Source: Dicaeum eximium (lineage: Eukaryota > Chordata > Aves > Passeriformes > Dicaeidae). Taken from it: a stretch of 64,000 bases of DNA. Below, piece after piece: positions 1-25,600 of the stretch. Below the pieces are notes generated by a model. The model saw only the letters and a program-made list of their open reading frames with translations. It did not search any database and was not told where the DNA came from. The stretch is from positions 1,395,003 through 1,459,002 of the forward strand of contig VWZP01010273.1 of NCBI GenBank assembly GCA_013396995.1. The letters run 5' to 3'. The position numbers and the translations under genes were made by a program. Numbering within the stretch: the stretch's first letter is position 1; the number at the start of each line of letters is the position of its first letter.

Positions 1-3000
1 ACAGTTTTCTCCAGCCTGCTCTGTAATGCAGTTCAGATGGAACCTAACGTGCTGAAACACCTTCTGAACTATGTTAAGCAAGACAACAGCTGATCTAACT
101 GGCCCTGTGCTACCTACTCAAGGCATGCCAGACACTAAAACAGACACAATGATATTTACACTTTCCAAGAACCATTAAACCCACATCTCTCACAAATGAC
201 CCCGTGCTTCAGTAAGGGTGTGAGATATTTCAGAATCTGCTACTTTAATCTCTTATGAGGATGAGGATAAGCAAAATTTCACATAGCTGGGGTTGAATCC
301 AACTTTACAAACTTTACAAAGCTTTGCATCACAAAGCTTTGCATCAAGAGAACAGACAGAAAGCTATTTCAGCTACTGGAAGCAGTTACATGTAGGAGAC
401 AACAATCTTGCTACAAAGATTGTGATCTCATCCCTGAGATCACAAAATAATCAGATAAAACCACCTTATGGATAAAGAACAGTTGAGTGAAGATGAAACG
501 AAGCAAGATGGAATTCATGGTGATGGGCAGAAAAAAAAATACCTTATGTTTAAGAGTTTGCAGTCACAGTGCCTTTATCTGTAATTGGTATTTTTTTTTA
601 AGTAATTTAGAAGTGATATTTTGATTCCTTGAAGAAAAAAGGTCATCCTCTAAGAGCACCTGTGAATGGTATTTTCTAACATTTTCAGATGGATAGAAGA
701 TTGTCCTGGTCTGAGATGAATGTTCCTGCCACCACCCATTTTGATGGATGGATCTGGTTATTAATCTCCAGTGCTCCAGAGATACCAACTAGCACAGAAT
801 TGAACAGTACATATTCCCATGTCACTGACAGACATGACACACAGTCTCTAACCTACCTTTCCATGCAACACTGAATCCAGCCCAAGGTCTATATTTTCAG
901 AGTCCCCTGGTCCCCTGGGTTTGACATGCACTTATATATCCACACACTTCTGAACTATGCCTGTGAGCAGTTCTGGCCCTGTGGTTACCTGGAATTTTTT
1001 TTTTTTTTACAGCATGGCTGAATTATCTATCTCTCTGCAGGAGAAAGCTTTATGAGGAGCTGGTCTGAGATTGTGAGATTAACTCCCACAGGAGTTAGTG
1101 ACTATGGTGAATCCTATCTGTTGCTCCATTTACAAGGTACAGGTTTTGGACTGGCTTTTCCTACAGAAGCAGAGACTAGGCCACACAAACTAGTCTTCTC
1201 TCAGAAAGAAATGGGAAGTAGAAAAAAAAATCCTTTGTGATAGATGTTTGCAGATTCATTTGAGGTTCTAGAAGGCAGTCAAAGCTATTAAAATTATGAG
1301 TTTGGTAAAAACAGTTTTTAAAGATTAAAGGTCAACCAATTCTTGATTGTACCAACTGAAATCTCAATAATACAATATTAAAACTACTAAGTGCCCATGT
1401 TAAATAGCCTTACATGAAATTAGTGCTCTTAAACTGCATTTTTTCCTTCATAGTGAGGCTGTACGCTAAAGAAAGATGAGAAATTTCATTTCTTTTAAAG
1501 TAAAAGTGTATTCCATGTGGTGCTTTTTGTCTGCCCTCTCATGGTAGAAATATCTTCTTTTGGAGTACAAACAGATTGACCCTGATAAAAACTGTTAAAC
1601 ATCTGCCTGCAGGAAGGCAAAAGCATGGTCTCTGACTTATGTCTTCTTTTCATGGTGCTTTAAGCATTGCTTTTTCTGTGAAGGAAAGGCACAAAACTGT
1701 ATGAAGAGAGGTATTTTAGAAATGAATCATCAGGGAAGACAAAGAACCCACGGTACCTTCAGCAGATAATCCCTGCAAGCTGACACTTCCAAAAGCAGGA
1801 ATAAGGAACCCAAAGAAAGCCAAAACGGACTTGAGCAGCAGAGGAAGGGAGAAGGGAATTCCCAGAAAAGGGAGGGAAGAGTTGGCAGACATTTCAAACT
1901 GTTAGGTTAGGCTGCTGTGACTGCCCTGGATGAATACAAATCAAGATGAATCACAGATACGTATTCATTTTAAATTGCATAAAAATTTGGAAGTAGAGTA
2001 GACAATATTTGACACAGTCATCTCTGACCACATTACAACCTAGCAGAGCACTGAGAATAGTCCTGAAAATATGAATGTGGTAAATTGAAGTCATAACATC
2101 TGGGAATTGCTAGAACACAGAGAAAAAACTCAGGCAGTATCCCCTCATTTCCTCTGACAGGGAAGGCTGACTGTGAAGGGCCATGAGCCATCAGAGCAGA
2201 TCAGGACCAGCTGGGATCCTCCCTAGGCTGGAGGAACCGCTGATGTTGCAACCGCCGCACGTCAGAGAACCTCCATGCTCCACTTGCATTAGAGCAAATT
2301 CAGAAAAGAATTACTGCTCTTACTCCTCATTTCAAGGGAAATTCTAAGATCTTCTGATTTGCTGAGCATTAACAATCCCAACAGAATATTAAATGTGTTG
2401 CCTATTCAAAATTTACAACCTTTTCTTTTCTGCAAGGCACTCTCTGAAATTGAGGGAACAGTCATGAGACTCTGACACATGCTTTAATGTCACAGCAGAT
2501 ACTCTGATGGAGAACCAGCAGATGAAGAGCCATCAAGCAGAGTGCCCAAATGCTTGTTGAAGTGGTGCTCATCTCTTCCTATACCTAAATCCAAAAGCAC
2601 TGGTCCTGACCCTGGCAGGAAACTCTGCAGGGAAGCCACTATGACATAATGGTGCCAACAACTCAAAGTAAGAATTTATAGATAAAAACACAAAAAAGTG
2701 AATGAGGGAAATCTGGTACTACTGCCTTCATATGGGTCCAAAAAAAGAACCGAAATCAAGGGTTGAAAAAACAAAGCATGCTCAGGAAGAATCAACAGAG
2801 GGTGTTTCTGAAAATTTCCAGCTGGTAGCAGCAGCACAACACATGATGCTGCTATGACATTGGCTAAACCCCAGCCCTGACGTCTCCCAAAACAAAACCA
2901 CATACATCTCATCAGTTGTTCCACAACCATGCAACTTAAGAATCTGCGTATGACAACATTCCCAGCTGTGCTTCCAGAAGGAAGACCAAATTCCTGGAAT

Positions 3001-5143
3001 GAGGAATTGGTGAGAGTGAAATGAACTTGTTCATACTGACATTCTGAAATGAGGAATCAAAGTCAACAAGTAACAGGAAGTGGGCTGTGGGACCTAAGGA
3101 AGAGGAGACCCACCTCAAATGTAAGCTCATCACTTTACAGCTCATAAAAACAGGATGAAGCAATGGACAGAAGACTGGCTCAGAATGATTTTAATATGTT
3201 TCTGAAAACATCTCTAGAAACTTCTCCAGGCTCAATCTGTTTATTTTTGCCTTGGACTCTCAGGATCTTACAGACTGGCACAAGCACAGCATCACAGAAG
3301 CACCACACAATTATGTGACAAATATGCAGGCCATGTCATTGCATCAGCAGAAAAATACCTTTGCTAGAACTAAATTTAAGGCAATATAATAACATAGGAA
3401 AATATTTACTCTGTAATTTTTGCTTTGGTTTTTGAAACAAACCACTGGTTTGGAACAATTGCTGCCAAATTGCTTGCATCTGCACAGACAGTTATTGCAA
3501 GAATCTCAGAATGGAAAGCTATTTGTTGCAAACCATTCAAATCCCCACTGTACTATAGCTTGGTAACATTAAAGCTATCCCACAAGCTTTGTGCTCACAC
3601 ATATCAGAACTTACTCATTTATACAGTCTTTAGTCTAAAATCTTCATAAATACTGATGATCCAAGACTCCGAAGGCATGAGTGAGAATTACCTACCATTG
3701 CTTGGTCTTGATTGTGCACTGAAGCTCAGAAAGCTCCACACCCTGTCTGTGCCTCCTTGTCATATAGAAAATATTCTGTCTCCCATCATCTGCCTCTTTC
3801 CCTCTCCTACATGCCTGTGATTAAAAAAACTATGTAGAAGTCTAAGGTGTGGGAGACTTTTTAGTCTGCCCTTGGACAGGTGTATTTGGAAGACGAGGAG
3901 TGATGGAAGTCACAGACAGCATAAATTGCAAAGCCCATAAAGAAAGAGTAAGCCAGCAGCACTGTACAGCACATGTGCACAACACCATCTTTTCCTCAGG
4001 GGTTATGTGGGACAGCTCCCTTTTCCCCCTTCAGCCCAGCATGGCACTGAATCTGGGACTGTTTCACACTGGCAGAGCCCAGTGCAAGTCTGAGCTGGAT
4101 GCCCACTCTAAACAGGTTTTACAGGGGAGTGAAGAGGGAGGAACATGAGGGTGAATAAAGGCATGCACTCTCTCCAAGATGCTGGAAACCTTGCCTGCAC
4201 TGCTCCTAGACCTGTAAAAGATACAGGCACCAGCAGCTCTTGCTTACAAGAACACTGCTTAGGTACTTGCTGTTCCCTCAAAGCATTACAGCAGTCCTGA
4301 TGCAAGCTGAGTGAGTTCACACGCTCAGTTGGTAAAGTGAGATAGGAAAACCAGATCCACTTCACTTTTATTTACAAACACTTGACAACATTCCCTCTAG
4401 CTCACTGAAAGTGTCTCAGGGAGTGTCTCAACGCCTCAGGGCATGCTTACATTACTGCACAACCTCCACACAGCTATGCTTCACTGTCGATTCTGGTAAT
4501 GTTTGACTTACCTAGTACTGGTCACTGTTTGGGAGAGATTTTTTGACGCATTTCACAACAAATTCTAAGGAAGTGTAGACTTAAGTCCTCTGCTTCATTA
4601 ACTATACAGGCACCAAATCAACAGAGATGCAGTCATGGTGTATGTCAGCTTATGAGTCAGAGCGTCCTCTTCCTCACAGTGGAGTAGAGGGGTCACAGTA
4701 CTGACAGTGCATCACCCAGCCCCAGCTGTGAACACGTCTGTGTCTCTGTGTGTCTGTGCTCAGTATCTAGTCTTCATTGGTTAGGCTGCTCTGAATCTGA
4801 GGAGGACAAATAAAGCACCTTCCAAATTTTCCCCTCTCATTCCCCAAATCATCCTATTTAGAGGCTAACAATAAGATTCAGTAATGCTTGGGGCCTGATT
4901 AATGGTTATGCTGGTTTATTGGTACCTCCAGGTTTCTCATCAATGCTGCTTCTAATGTACAAATGTTCATCACAGATTCACAGAAATTACCTCCCCAGCA
5001 TATCAATTTTATTACTGTAGTATAAGATTTATTGTAATATATTCCTATAACATTACATCAACCACTGCTGCATTTTAAAGAACAGTCAGTGTTTTAATTA
5101 CTGCTGTTCATTTTACTTCCATGAACCTGATATGAATACTCAC
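1..5143 (-). other. SMIM14 intron (partial), no other gene seen
   Basis: This is intronic sequence downstream of the exon at 5144-5192. I see no further SMIM14 exon, RNA gene or recognisable transposon. The open frames of up to 99 codons show no recognisable domain. The only local structure is a short tandem duplication near 301-345. Confidence 0.75.
301..345. repeat. Short tandem duplications (9-10 bp and 15 bp)
   Basis: ACTTTACAA occurs twice in a row (302-310 and 311-319), followed by two perfect copies of ACAAAGCTTTGCATC (316-330 and 331-345). It looks like replication slippage in the SMIM14 intron, with no function apparent. Confidence 0.85.
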
Positions 5144-5192
5144 ATTCCTGAAGGCATTCTGTGTCTGTGCAGTACGACTGGGATTGTCTAAG
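5144..5192 (-). CDS. SMIM14: SMIM14 coding exon 2 (residues 26-41 plus one base)
   Basis: This 49-bp internal exon reads on the minus strand as LRQSQSYCTDTECLQE plus one base of the next codon. It continues directly from the exon at 17238-17312 (phase 0 in, phase 1 out). The acceptor is a pyrimidine-rich tract ending in AG at 5194-5193. The donor is GTGAGT starting at 5143, a full consensus. The peptide matches the SMIM14 family as I remember it, including Cys33 and Cys38, which with Cys9, Cys11 and Cys13 make this a cysteine-bearing N-terminal region. The exon is far too short to show up as an open frame and is recognisable only by protein similarity and splice signals. The next exon should begin with the last two bases of a leucine codon; it is not in the window. 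Confidence 0.93.
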
Positions 5193-17348
<12,156 letters not shown>

Positions 17349-19107
17349 CTAAGAATAAGAACAAAAGGACAATGAACTCTTTTTCAACTGACCTTATTTT
17401 CCAGAGACTCACACATCAAGTTTCAGTTCATTTAATGCCAGGGTGAAAAAGTGAAACAAAGCAGGGTAATCCTATTATTCCTTTGGCAGTATGAATGAAG
17501 AAGTCTGGTATGTGCAGTTACATTTTGATGTTGCTGAAAACACTGTCTCACACAATTTTTTTTTGCAAGACTCTGTGTGTCTCCCCTGGGTTTTCTCACA
17601 TACCAAAATGAAATACATCCTAACAAACACGGAGCACAAAGATTAAATTCTTGTCTCTCATCTGCACAGTGGGACTCGTAAGTGTACATATACAAATTGA
17701 AAGGTCAGGGGAACTTGTACTCCTAAACCCTAATAAACTCCTGGCATTCTCTCTCCAGATCAATGTACAGGAAAATAATTTAAAACTCACTAAGTTTTTA
17801 GCTAAAGGAAACAGTCTTCTTTGTTGTATAATGAAAGCAAGCAGCAGGGGTACAAAAGTGAATGTACTTGGAAACACTTTAAAAATGGAGCTATGCACAC
17901 TAATTTTAGATCAAAGAAGTAGGTTAATCACTTAGCAATACAGAATGTTCAAAGAAACTGTAATGGACATGGTAGAAAATCAATTCTAGATTATTCACCT
18001 GCTAAAACCACTTATACCAGACATGTCAGATGTGTTCAAATGTATGTTTACTATTTACCAATAACTTTTCAGTGATTTAATTGAGGATCAAACCATGCAG
18101 CAGACTGCAAGGCATTTCTACCCTTGTGATCAAATCTGGGATTGATTTCTCTCAAATGAAGACTCATAGGATATATTAGATAGTTCTGCAAAACCATATT
18201 TAAGAAATATTTTTCACTTGCCATCAGTAAAGCTGTATTCAGAATGTGTAAGTGTTGCATGCACCCAGGCTCTAACGTGACACAACTGGCAAGCCTGCAA
18301 ACAAACGCAGCAGTGCAGAGCAGATACAACCTTTCAACTCCTAAAACAAGTACTTTATGAAGGTACCACCCATTTGATAAGGGTGGGCTGAATCAACAGA
18401 TGTGCTCTGCCTATAAAAACTTACAGCCTTGATCACACGTGAGCATTTTAATATTTCAGTGTCACTTGAAGAAAGAGGAATAACCTTTATGTCTGTAAGG
18501 CATCTTCATTTGACAGAATATAACACTGCTGCAGTTCTACCCTCTTACGGGGAGAGAAAAGCAAATGCGTTTCAGAAGTTCTTCCTTTGTTAACGCCTAC
18601 TATTCTTCTGAATAAACCTTTACCATGGTGGAGAGAGCCACAGAGTAAAAGAAATGAAGACATATCTGTCTTAATTATGGAGTTTGACCATCAATGCCCT
18701 TAACCTGCTAGGGTCTCCACTTTTTAAAAAGAAAACTGAAAGAGGAAAAAAAAAAGTTGAAGTGATGGAGGAAATTATTTTTGCCTAGATATTAAGCAAG
18801 CATAATCTGGCTATGTATGAAGAAGATGACTGAGAGATGACTTGATTATGTAGCACACAAGTACCTTTGAAAAGAAAACCATTCAATGAAGAGGTAATCA
18901 AGAACCAATAATTGGAAGCTGTAATTAACCAAATTGAAAAGAAAAGCAAGGCATACATTTTTACCATTACAGTAACTGATAGGTGCAACAAACTGCCCAA
19001 AAAGCAGTGGATTTCCCACCACTCACTGCATTCAATAAAATACAGGCTACTACTGAGAAAATACAGAAGCACCCAAGTTCAGTTATAATGTCCTTCAATA
19101 TATAAGA

Positions 19108-19150
19108 GATCAGAGTAGATGATCTAATAACTCCTTTTGAGAATTATTGT
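19108..19150 (+). repeat. Possible trace of an ancient CR1-type LINE 3' end
   Basis: The stretch around AGTAGATGATCTAATAACTC resembles the conserved 3' region of CR1-like LINEs, which usually read 'ggactagatgatctaa...ccctt'. The match is short and the flanks are not recognisable, so this may be chance. Confidence 0.25.
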
Positions 19151-22100
19151 AAGGCTACTACACTAATTTTCATGAAATTATTTCAGAACCAAATGATAGC
19201 AATAGAAGAAATTTTCTAACTACACCGTCTCCCTGAATAATATACCACACCAAGCAGAGGAGCCTTTCTACAACTATCCTAGGATAAGGAACAGAGAAAA
19301 GCACTGATTACTAAACAGTGCAAAATAGCTTCTCTGGATATAATGCTGACATCCACAAGAAGATATTTGAACAAGTGAAGTTGCAAAAAAGTATTTAATT
19401 GTAACTTGAAATAATTTAGGGGTCAGTAACACATAATAATGTCACAGCAATTAACAGACAAGTGTTCATATTATAGAGGAGTGAACAAAAACCAAATACC
19501 AAGTAAGAGTCACCACTGATAAAACCAGGCTAACATTCTCTATAGAGCATACAAGTGAAAAAAATTAGACAATAAATGGGAAAAGTTAATCTGCCATACA
19601 ACATCATAAATTTAAGCGGAGGTGAACTAAAAGGAATTTACCCCAAGGCATATGTACATGACAAATTACCTCAATGAGCTAAAGAAAGCACAAGACATCA
19701 CCAAGTAAAATTCCATCCAAGCTTTGAACATAAGATCCCTTAAAGCTTTCCCACCTTCACATGATACTGAAACAAATCATCCTTTCTTTCCTCCAAGCCT
19801 ATAACAAACTCTTTCATTGGCAAAGAACCAAAGACTGACCATGTATTTTGGGAACAGCACTAGGTTTTTCCATTAAAAGAAACCATGCTAAAATTGGGTT
19901 ATTTTAATATGCTTAATATCCATGTAAATAATTCCCCTTTATGCAATTATTTTTTGATGGAACTGAAGGAAATGGAGATTTTATATGTGTGCCCAATTGC
20001 AAAGAAGAGATAAACACTCTATACTATATGATGACTTTCACTTGAAAAATGACACTATCATGTCTTTATTTCTCTTTAAAATATGCTTGACTTGACTTAA
20101 CTGTATTATTTGTAACATGCTTCAAATGCATAAAGTACTAAGCTCTGTAATCAGATCTTAAGGTTTATTAGCATTTCGTGACCCTGTCTAAGAATAAGAG
20201 ACTAGTATTTTTATATACCACAAAGCAGGATTTCTTGGCTCCTTAGGCAGCCTGTTTGTATCAAAATCCTGTTCCAGAATTGCAGTGTGCTTCCTGCCTG
20301 CCTCCCGGTACTTGCAATTGTCTGATCTCACGTCAGCAGCTAACTTGTTCTGCTCAGCTCTGACCTCTTTGCTGTGAGTCACACAGGCTCTCCACCTTTT
20401 GCAAATACAGTTGTTCTACATACAATCTATCACAGAAAATGGGAGTATGTGCTCTATTATTTTCCTCTTGACTTGGAGAAAGAAATAAAATGCTTGTAGC
20501 TTTCCTTCACTTATTTTTTTTCCAGTATGTTTTTCTGCTTATCATCACCTTGTTTTCCTTGGAGTTGATAGAGTTGGTTTATATCAGTTGGTAGGACCAT
20601 AGCAACTGGTACAGCTGTGATGTCAAATACCTGCAAGTCCTCTGACTGGCAGTGTCTTTTACTCAACTCAAAATTACCACATTTTGGGTTGGCCATATTA
20701 CTGCTAGCACAGTATTTAAATCACAGCATTTACAAACAGCTCGAAGACATGGTCAGTAAATATGCCAAAGCTCTCTATGATAACAGCTGAAAAGATATCT
20801 ATTATGGCCTCCAGACTAGCAAACTGCTAGAAAGCATAATAAAGGAGAGCATTAGCAAACATGGACAAATATGATGTACCATCAGAGAGTCAACAGCACC
20901 ATTCCAGTGTAAAGAGGCCCAGAGAAGTAATCATAACTAGAACTGCTGAAATTAAAACACCGTGGTCGGAGTTTGAATTACTATCATTCAGGAGTGAAGT
21001 GCAGGATGGTCTCTGATGATTTAAATCAGAAATAAAAGCCCCTTGTTACTTTTTGACTTGAGTATCTATTTGAAATCGTAGCCAGCGAAGCCATATGGAA
21101 AATATTTCTAGTCTCTCATGATTTAAAAAAATAGCATTCTCAGTTATAGTAACTATTGTAAAGTGTTTCTTTTATTATCTTCCCCACTCCCAGCCCTACA
21201 GCACGGTGTTATATTTTATACATCCTACTATCAAACTCACAATCTTTATGGCTACAATCTGGCTGGGGGGGGTGGGGTTTGTCCCTGGAGACTGTTCTGT
21301 ATTTTGAATTATTGCAATGACTATACATTATTTCCCAATTCTGCAACACCGCTCCTGAGTAAATAGCATGCAGCTGGTGAGCTCTGGGAGATGGAAATTA
21401 TACTCTACCTTGCTCTGCTGTAATAATTACAAAACTGGATTCCTTTCTATCATGAAGGCAAACAAGAATTTTTGCACATTTTCCATGTGCTAGGTGCCCT
21501 CCAATGTGATTCTAATAGGATGCTGATTAGCAAGATGGTCAAAGTGTACACACTGATCATCCCTACTCCTTGGTACAAAAGACTGCGTAAAAGCATTTAT
21601 CACTCCAGTATTTGAAGAAACACTCACTTTATATGATACATAAATCAGAGTTACTTCAGATTTATCACAGACTAAACCAGGCATCTTCAGCATCAAAACA
21701 TTAAGCTCATTAACTCTTTTTTCCTGGATCCAGGCACTTAAAATGTAGACTATCACAAATATGATAAATACAGTGGCTGACGATTCCCCTGCTAAGAACT
21801 ATTTTCACTGTGTTGCTATCTTCCTGAAGGTAAGAAATCTTTGGGAACAAAAATACCTCATAGCACAGCAGGCAAGTAACAGAATATTGCCACATTACTT
21901 TAAAGAGAAACAAAATCCTGTTCAGATCCTCACTACTGTTTTTCAGCCAACTGCAATAACCTGGAACACAATTGCCAAACACCTCTAAGAAGCCATCAAG
22001 TTAATTTTACTTCTGAATTCAGTTTGGGAGAAGTGATTGAACAAATGAAAATATGTATCAAATTTAAAATAAAATTACAGAAAAAAAGCAAATTAAGTGC

Positions 22101-22383
22101 TCTGCCTCTTGCTGGCATTCTGAAAAATTATAAGGGCTAAAATAGCAAAAGCCACACACAAAGCATGAATTATTCACTGAGTGAAAGATAAAATGCTCAT
22201 TTTTATCTTACTGTCAGAGACGGAAACCCTCTCTCTTGTACTCATCCATTATCTACTAAAGTATACAGGTTTCCTTAAAAATTATGTGTTCCCTTGCCTT
22301 TTCACCTGCATCTAAGCCATACTAGTATCCATGTCTTCTCACAGTACCTGACCCTTTTTGTAATTCTTCTATTCACACCCTCA

Positions 22384-22413
22384 TATAACATAACAACATA
22401 ACATAACATAACA
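22384..22413. repeat. (ATAAC)n microsatellite
   Basis: About six units of ATAAC, one of them shortened. A slippage-type simple repeat in the SMIM14 first intron. Confidence 0.9.
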
Positions 22414-22661
22414 CCCTTGGCAATCCTGCACATCAAATACTGTCCCAGAGAAACTACCAGGCACTGGGACTGTCTGACCATAGTACCCATTAACTCAGAG
22501 AGTGAAAATCTGCTTCAAGCAGGAAGGGACTGGTGTGATAAGCTCCTCCTAAAACTCCTGATCACTGCTTTTATAGGAATTTCTTCTCCTCCTTGGCCTT
22601 CTGTCCCCCTAGGTACTGTGAGCACGCAAGGGGTAACTGGGACCCCAGCTGACTCGTTACT

Positions 22662-22679
22662 GGGCATTTCAAAATGCCC
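22662..22679. repeat. Short hairpin-forming inverted repeat
   Basis: GGGCATTT and AAATGCCC are perfect 8-bp inverted arms separated by two bases. They are intronic in SMIM14, with no known element attached. Confidence 0.8.
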
Positions 22680-25600
22680 CTGGGTACAATTGGTTACTCC
22701 AAAATCCATGTCTAATCCTGCCTCTTCTAGGGAGTGGACCCACTGAACCCTGCCTAGTCATGCAGAGTCTAATTCAACATCTGTTAGCTGTACAGTAAAA
22801 TAACTGCATAATAAAAAGATAAAGGTTTATGCAGTAGGGCAACACTGTTTACTAGTGACCAACCAACCAAGTGAAGCCAAAATACTCCAAAACAGTCAAT
22901 CCCAGACAAGCTCAGAATTTTCTGTATTTGTCATGTAATGCATTTTCCTGTTGATTTCCATCTTTTATAGTATTTGTACTTCATTTACATCTCACCCTCA
23001 CACAGAATCCTGAGTGTTTTCTTACTCTTCTGATGAACTACCTACATCCAAATCACTAGCCTATTATTTAACTTCCCATTATTTCAGTTGAATAGCTAAA
23101 CTTCACCAGTAAGACAGGGCAGGGAATTTTATCCACTGATTCCTGTATCATGTCTTTCTTCAGACTGGATTGCAGGATAGAGGGGTAAAGTAAAAATATG
23201 CATGGATTTTGGGGTTTTCTCTTTAAAAAGCCAAACAGATGTGTGTGTACACAGGACTGGCTGATTTTACCAGCATTTAGCTTTGTAAAATTTCCAGTTC
23301 AATTGCTACTACCAGAAATTCAACACATCTCCTATCACCAGAGCAGTATAAAGGAGGAACAAGGCAAAAATGGCAGCAGAGACATTAAAAAAGCAAAGGA
23401 AGGCAAACTGAACACTGGACAAAACTACAGGACAGTGTAAGGAAACAAAAGCATTAGTAGTTGGATAGGACAGAGACTTCACAAAAAGAACTATGAGAAT
23501 AGGGAGAAAACTAAAGAGAAAAATAAGCAGTACTTTAAAATAAGTAAATGCTATTCTGTCTGAAGGTAACAGGGGCATGATTGTAAGGCAACAGAACCTG
23601 CACTAAGACAAAGACACCACACAAAATCAATCCAAAAGCCAAGGGTCTGGCATAAGTAACCAGTGGAAGTGGTCTTAATTTTTTATAAAAAGTTTTAAAT
23701 TGTTGGGGTTATAAAATTAGCAAAAAGATTGACGTTTTCTAGGAAAACTTCCTTTACAAACAACTTCCTCTGTTCAAACAAGGCTAAAAATAGCTTCTGT
23801 AAAGAGAAGAATCTTGTATACAAATTGATACTAATTAAAACATTCCAAGGATCCTTTCTCCTCTATTACTGTAATTTAGATAGTTCAAGTAAATATTCCC
23901 TCATAGAACTAAAGTCGGAAACATGGCAACATTATATTTGGCTTTTTTTAAATGTTGATTTTTAATCCTTTTTATTAATAACCCAAGAGAAGCTCTCTCT
24001 AATAATCTCTTTCACACTTACAGCTGCACCCTATTTTTATTGGAACAAATACTGTGACTCTCATCAGATTTAGTGCACTAGGATCTAGTAGTTCTGCAGG
24101 ACCACAGACCTCTAGAGAGCTATTGATGATCTTTTTCTACCAGGCCTCCTCCTGGGCATAAAACTGAATTTCCAGGACAAAAGAAAACCGACTCACTGGG
24201 CAGCAAAAGAAAAACAGTAGGATAGGAATCTGGGTCCTGCCAGAAGGAGAGCTGCCACAGTAAAGCGTGGCTTCAATTACAGCTATCTTCAACTAATTGT
24301 CCCAGTTCAGATCACCCATTTAGCTTTTCTAGGGAAAAGAGCTGCAATGATTTCAATGGCTGATTGGAAAGTGGGTTCCTAGGCATAGTAAAACTTCCAC
24401 GGTATAAAGCAATCGTCTCCACTCTCCTTATAATTCCAGGGGGTTGGGGGAGAGCAGCTGGTTTTGTACTTGAAAGCATCAGCATGTCTCCCTGGCCTCC
24501 CAGCTGCAGCCTAATGAGTTGGCAAGTATATTTTTGCACTACAAGTTTTCTCAGAACAATTAACAAGATCTAAGATGATCTCTTCAATGCAGATAGAGCA
24601 AAGCCAGTTCCCTTCCTCACAGAAAAGTCAGTGCTTACCCACACACACAGATGGAGGCAACTGGTGGAGTTCTTGCTGGATTCAACCAAGTTGACTGACA
24701 CTGGCCAAGTAGGAGCTAGAGACCCCAGTAGGAGCTCCACAAGAGAAATGCTCACGTAGCACATCCTGCTCAAGGCATACTAGTCAGGTAACTTTGCTAC
24801 TGTCCCACAAATCACCTTGTAAGTAAGCAATTAATTCATCTTCCCGTGTCATTCATCTGGTGTTTCTTGAAGATGCAAACATTATACAAAACAACGCCTT
24901 ACAAATAGGACAAAGCCAAATAAACTAAGAAATCCTGAGGCAGCCACTGAAGGATAGTACAGTGACATCTGAAATCAGGGAAGGAGCTTTTGAGCAGGGA
25001 CAGACTTGAAGCTGAGAAGTAAGTGGTAAAAGTTTCTCTGAGGTATTTTCCTGGCGGTCTTACAGGACTACTAGAGCACTGATACATCCCTTGTTTCCGT
25101 AGCATAACTCCACTACTGTGTGAGCACCACAATATTCTGTGCATTGCTGGGTTGCTAACATTTTCACACTGAAGTGGACATTTGGAGTTGCTCTGAGTGG
25201 GGCAGAATATTCCTCTGAGCCAATCTGCCAACAACAGTGCTAGCACCTAGAGCAGTGAAGCAGGAATCAGAGCATAAAAACTTCAACTGCTTATAATGAT
25301 GTTCAAAGCCCTTTCACAGCCAAGCATCACGATCCTTCTCAAACTGAAGCATGTGAAGAAGTTCACACCCCTTCAAAGAATGGCAGGATTTAATAAGAAC
25401 CTGGCAGGAAACATACCGGTTTTGGGCTGGGCTAACCAAGTTTACAGGTACGCTGAGATGCATCAGTTCAACACAGAATGGCATATCAGGGAAATACAGA
25501 AGATGCTTCTTTCAGCTTAGTTAAGTCTTGTCAGTGTCAAGTACAACTCTGAGAGGACAAGAACCCACACACTGAAACTCCTCATTGCTCCTGTAATGTT

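Noticed and set aside
1..5143. Search for the SMIM14 transmembrane and C-terminal exon on the minus strand
   Set aside because: No sequence encoding a segment like TMILVAWMVIALILFLL was found. The remaining exons are presumed to lie left of the window.
24899..25246. 115-codon open frame on the minus strand
   Set aside because: No recognisable motif and no splice or promoter context. Treated as chance.
25296..25520. 74-codon frame with balanced composition on the plus strand
   Set aside because: It looks protein-like at first sight, but I recognise no family, and it lacks an upstream promoter or neighbouring exons.
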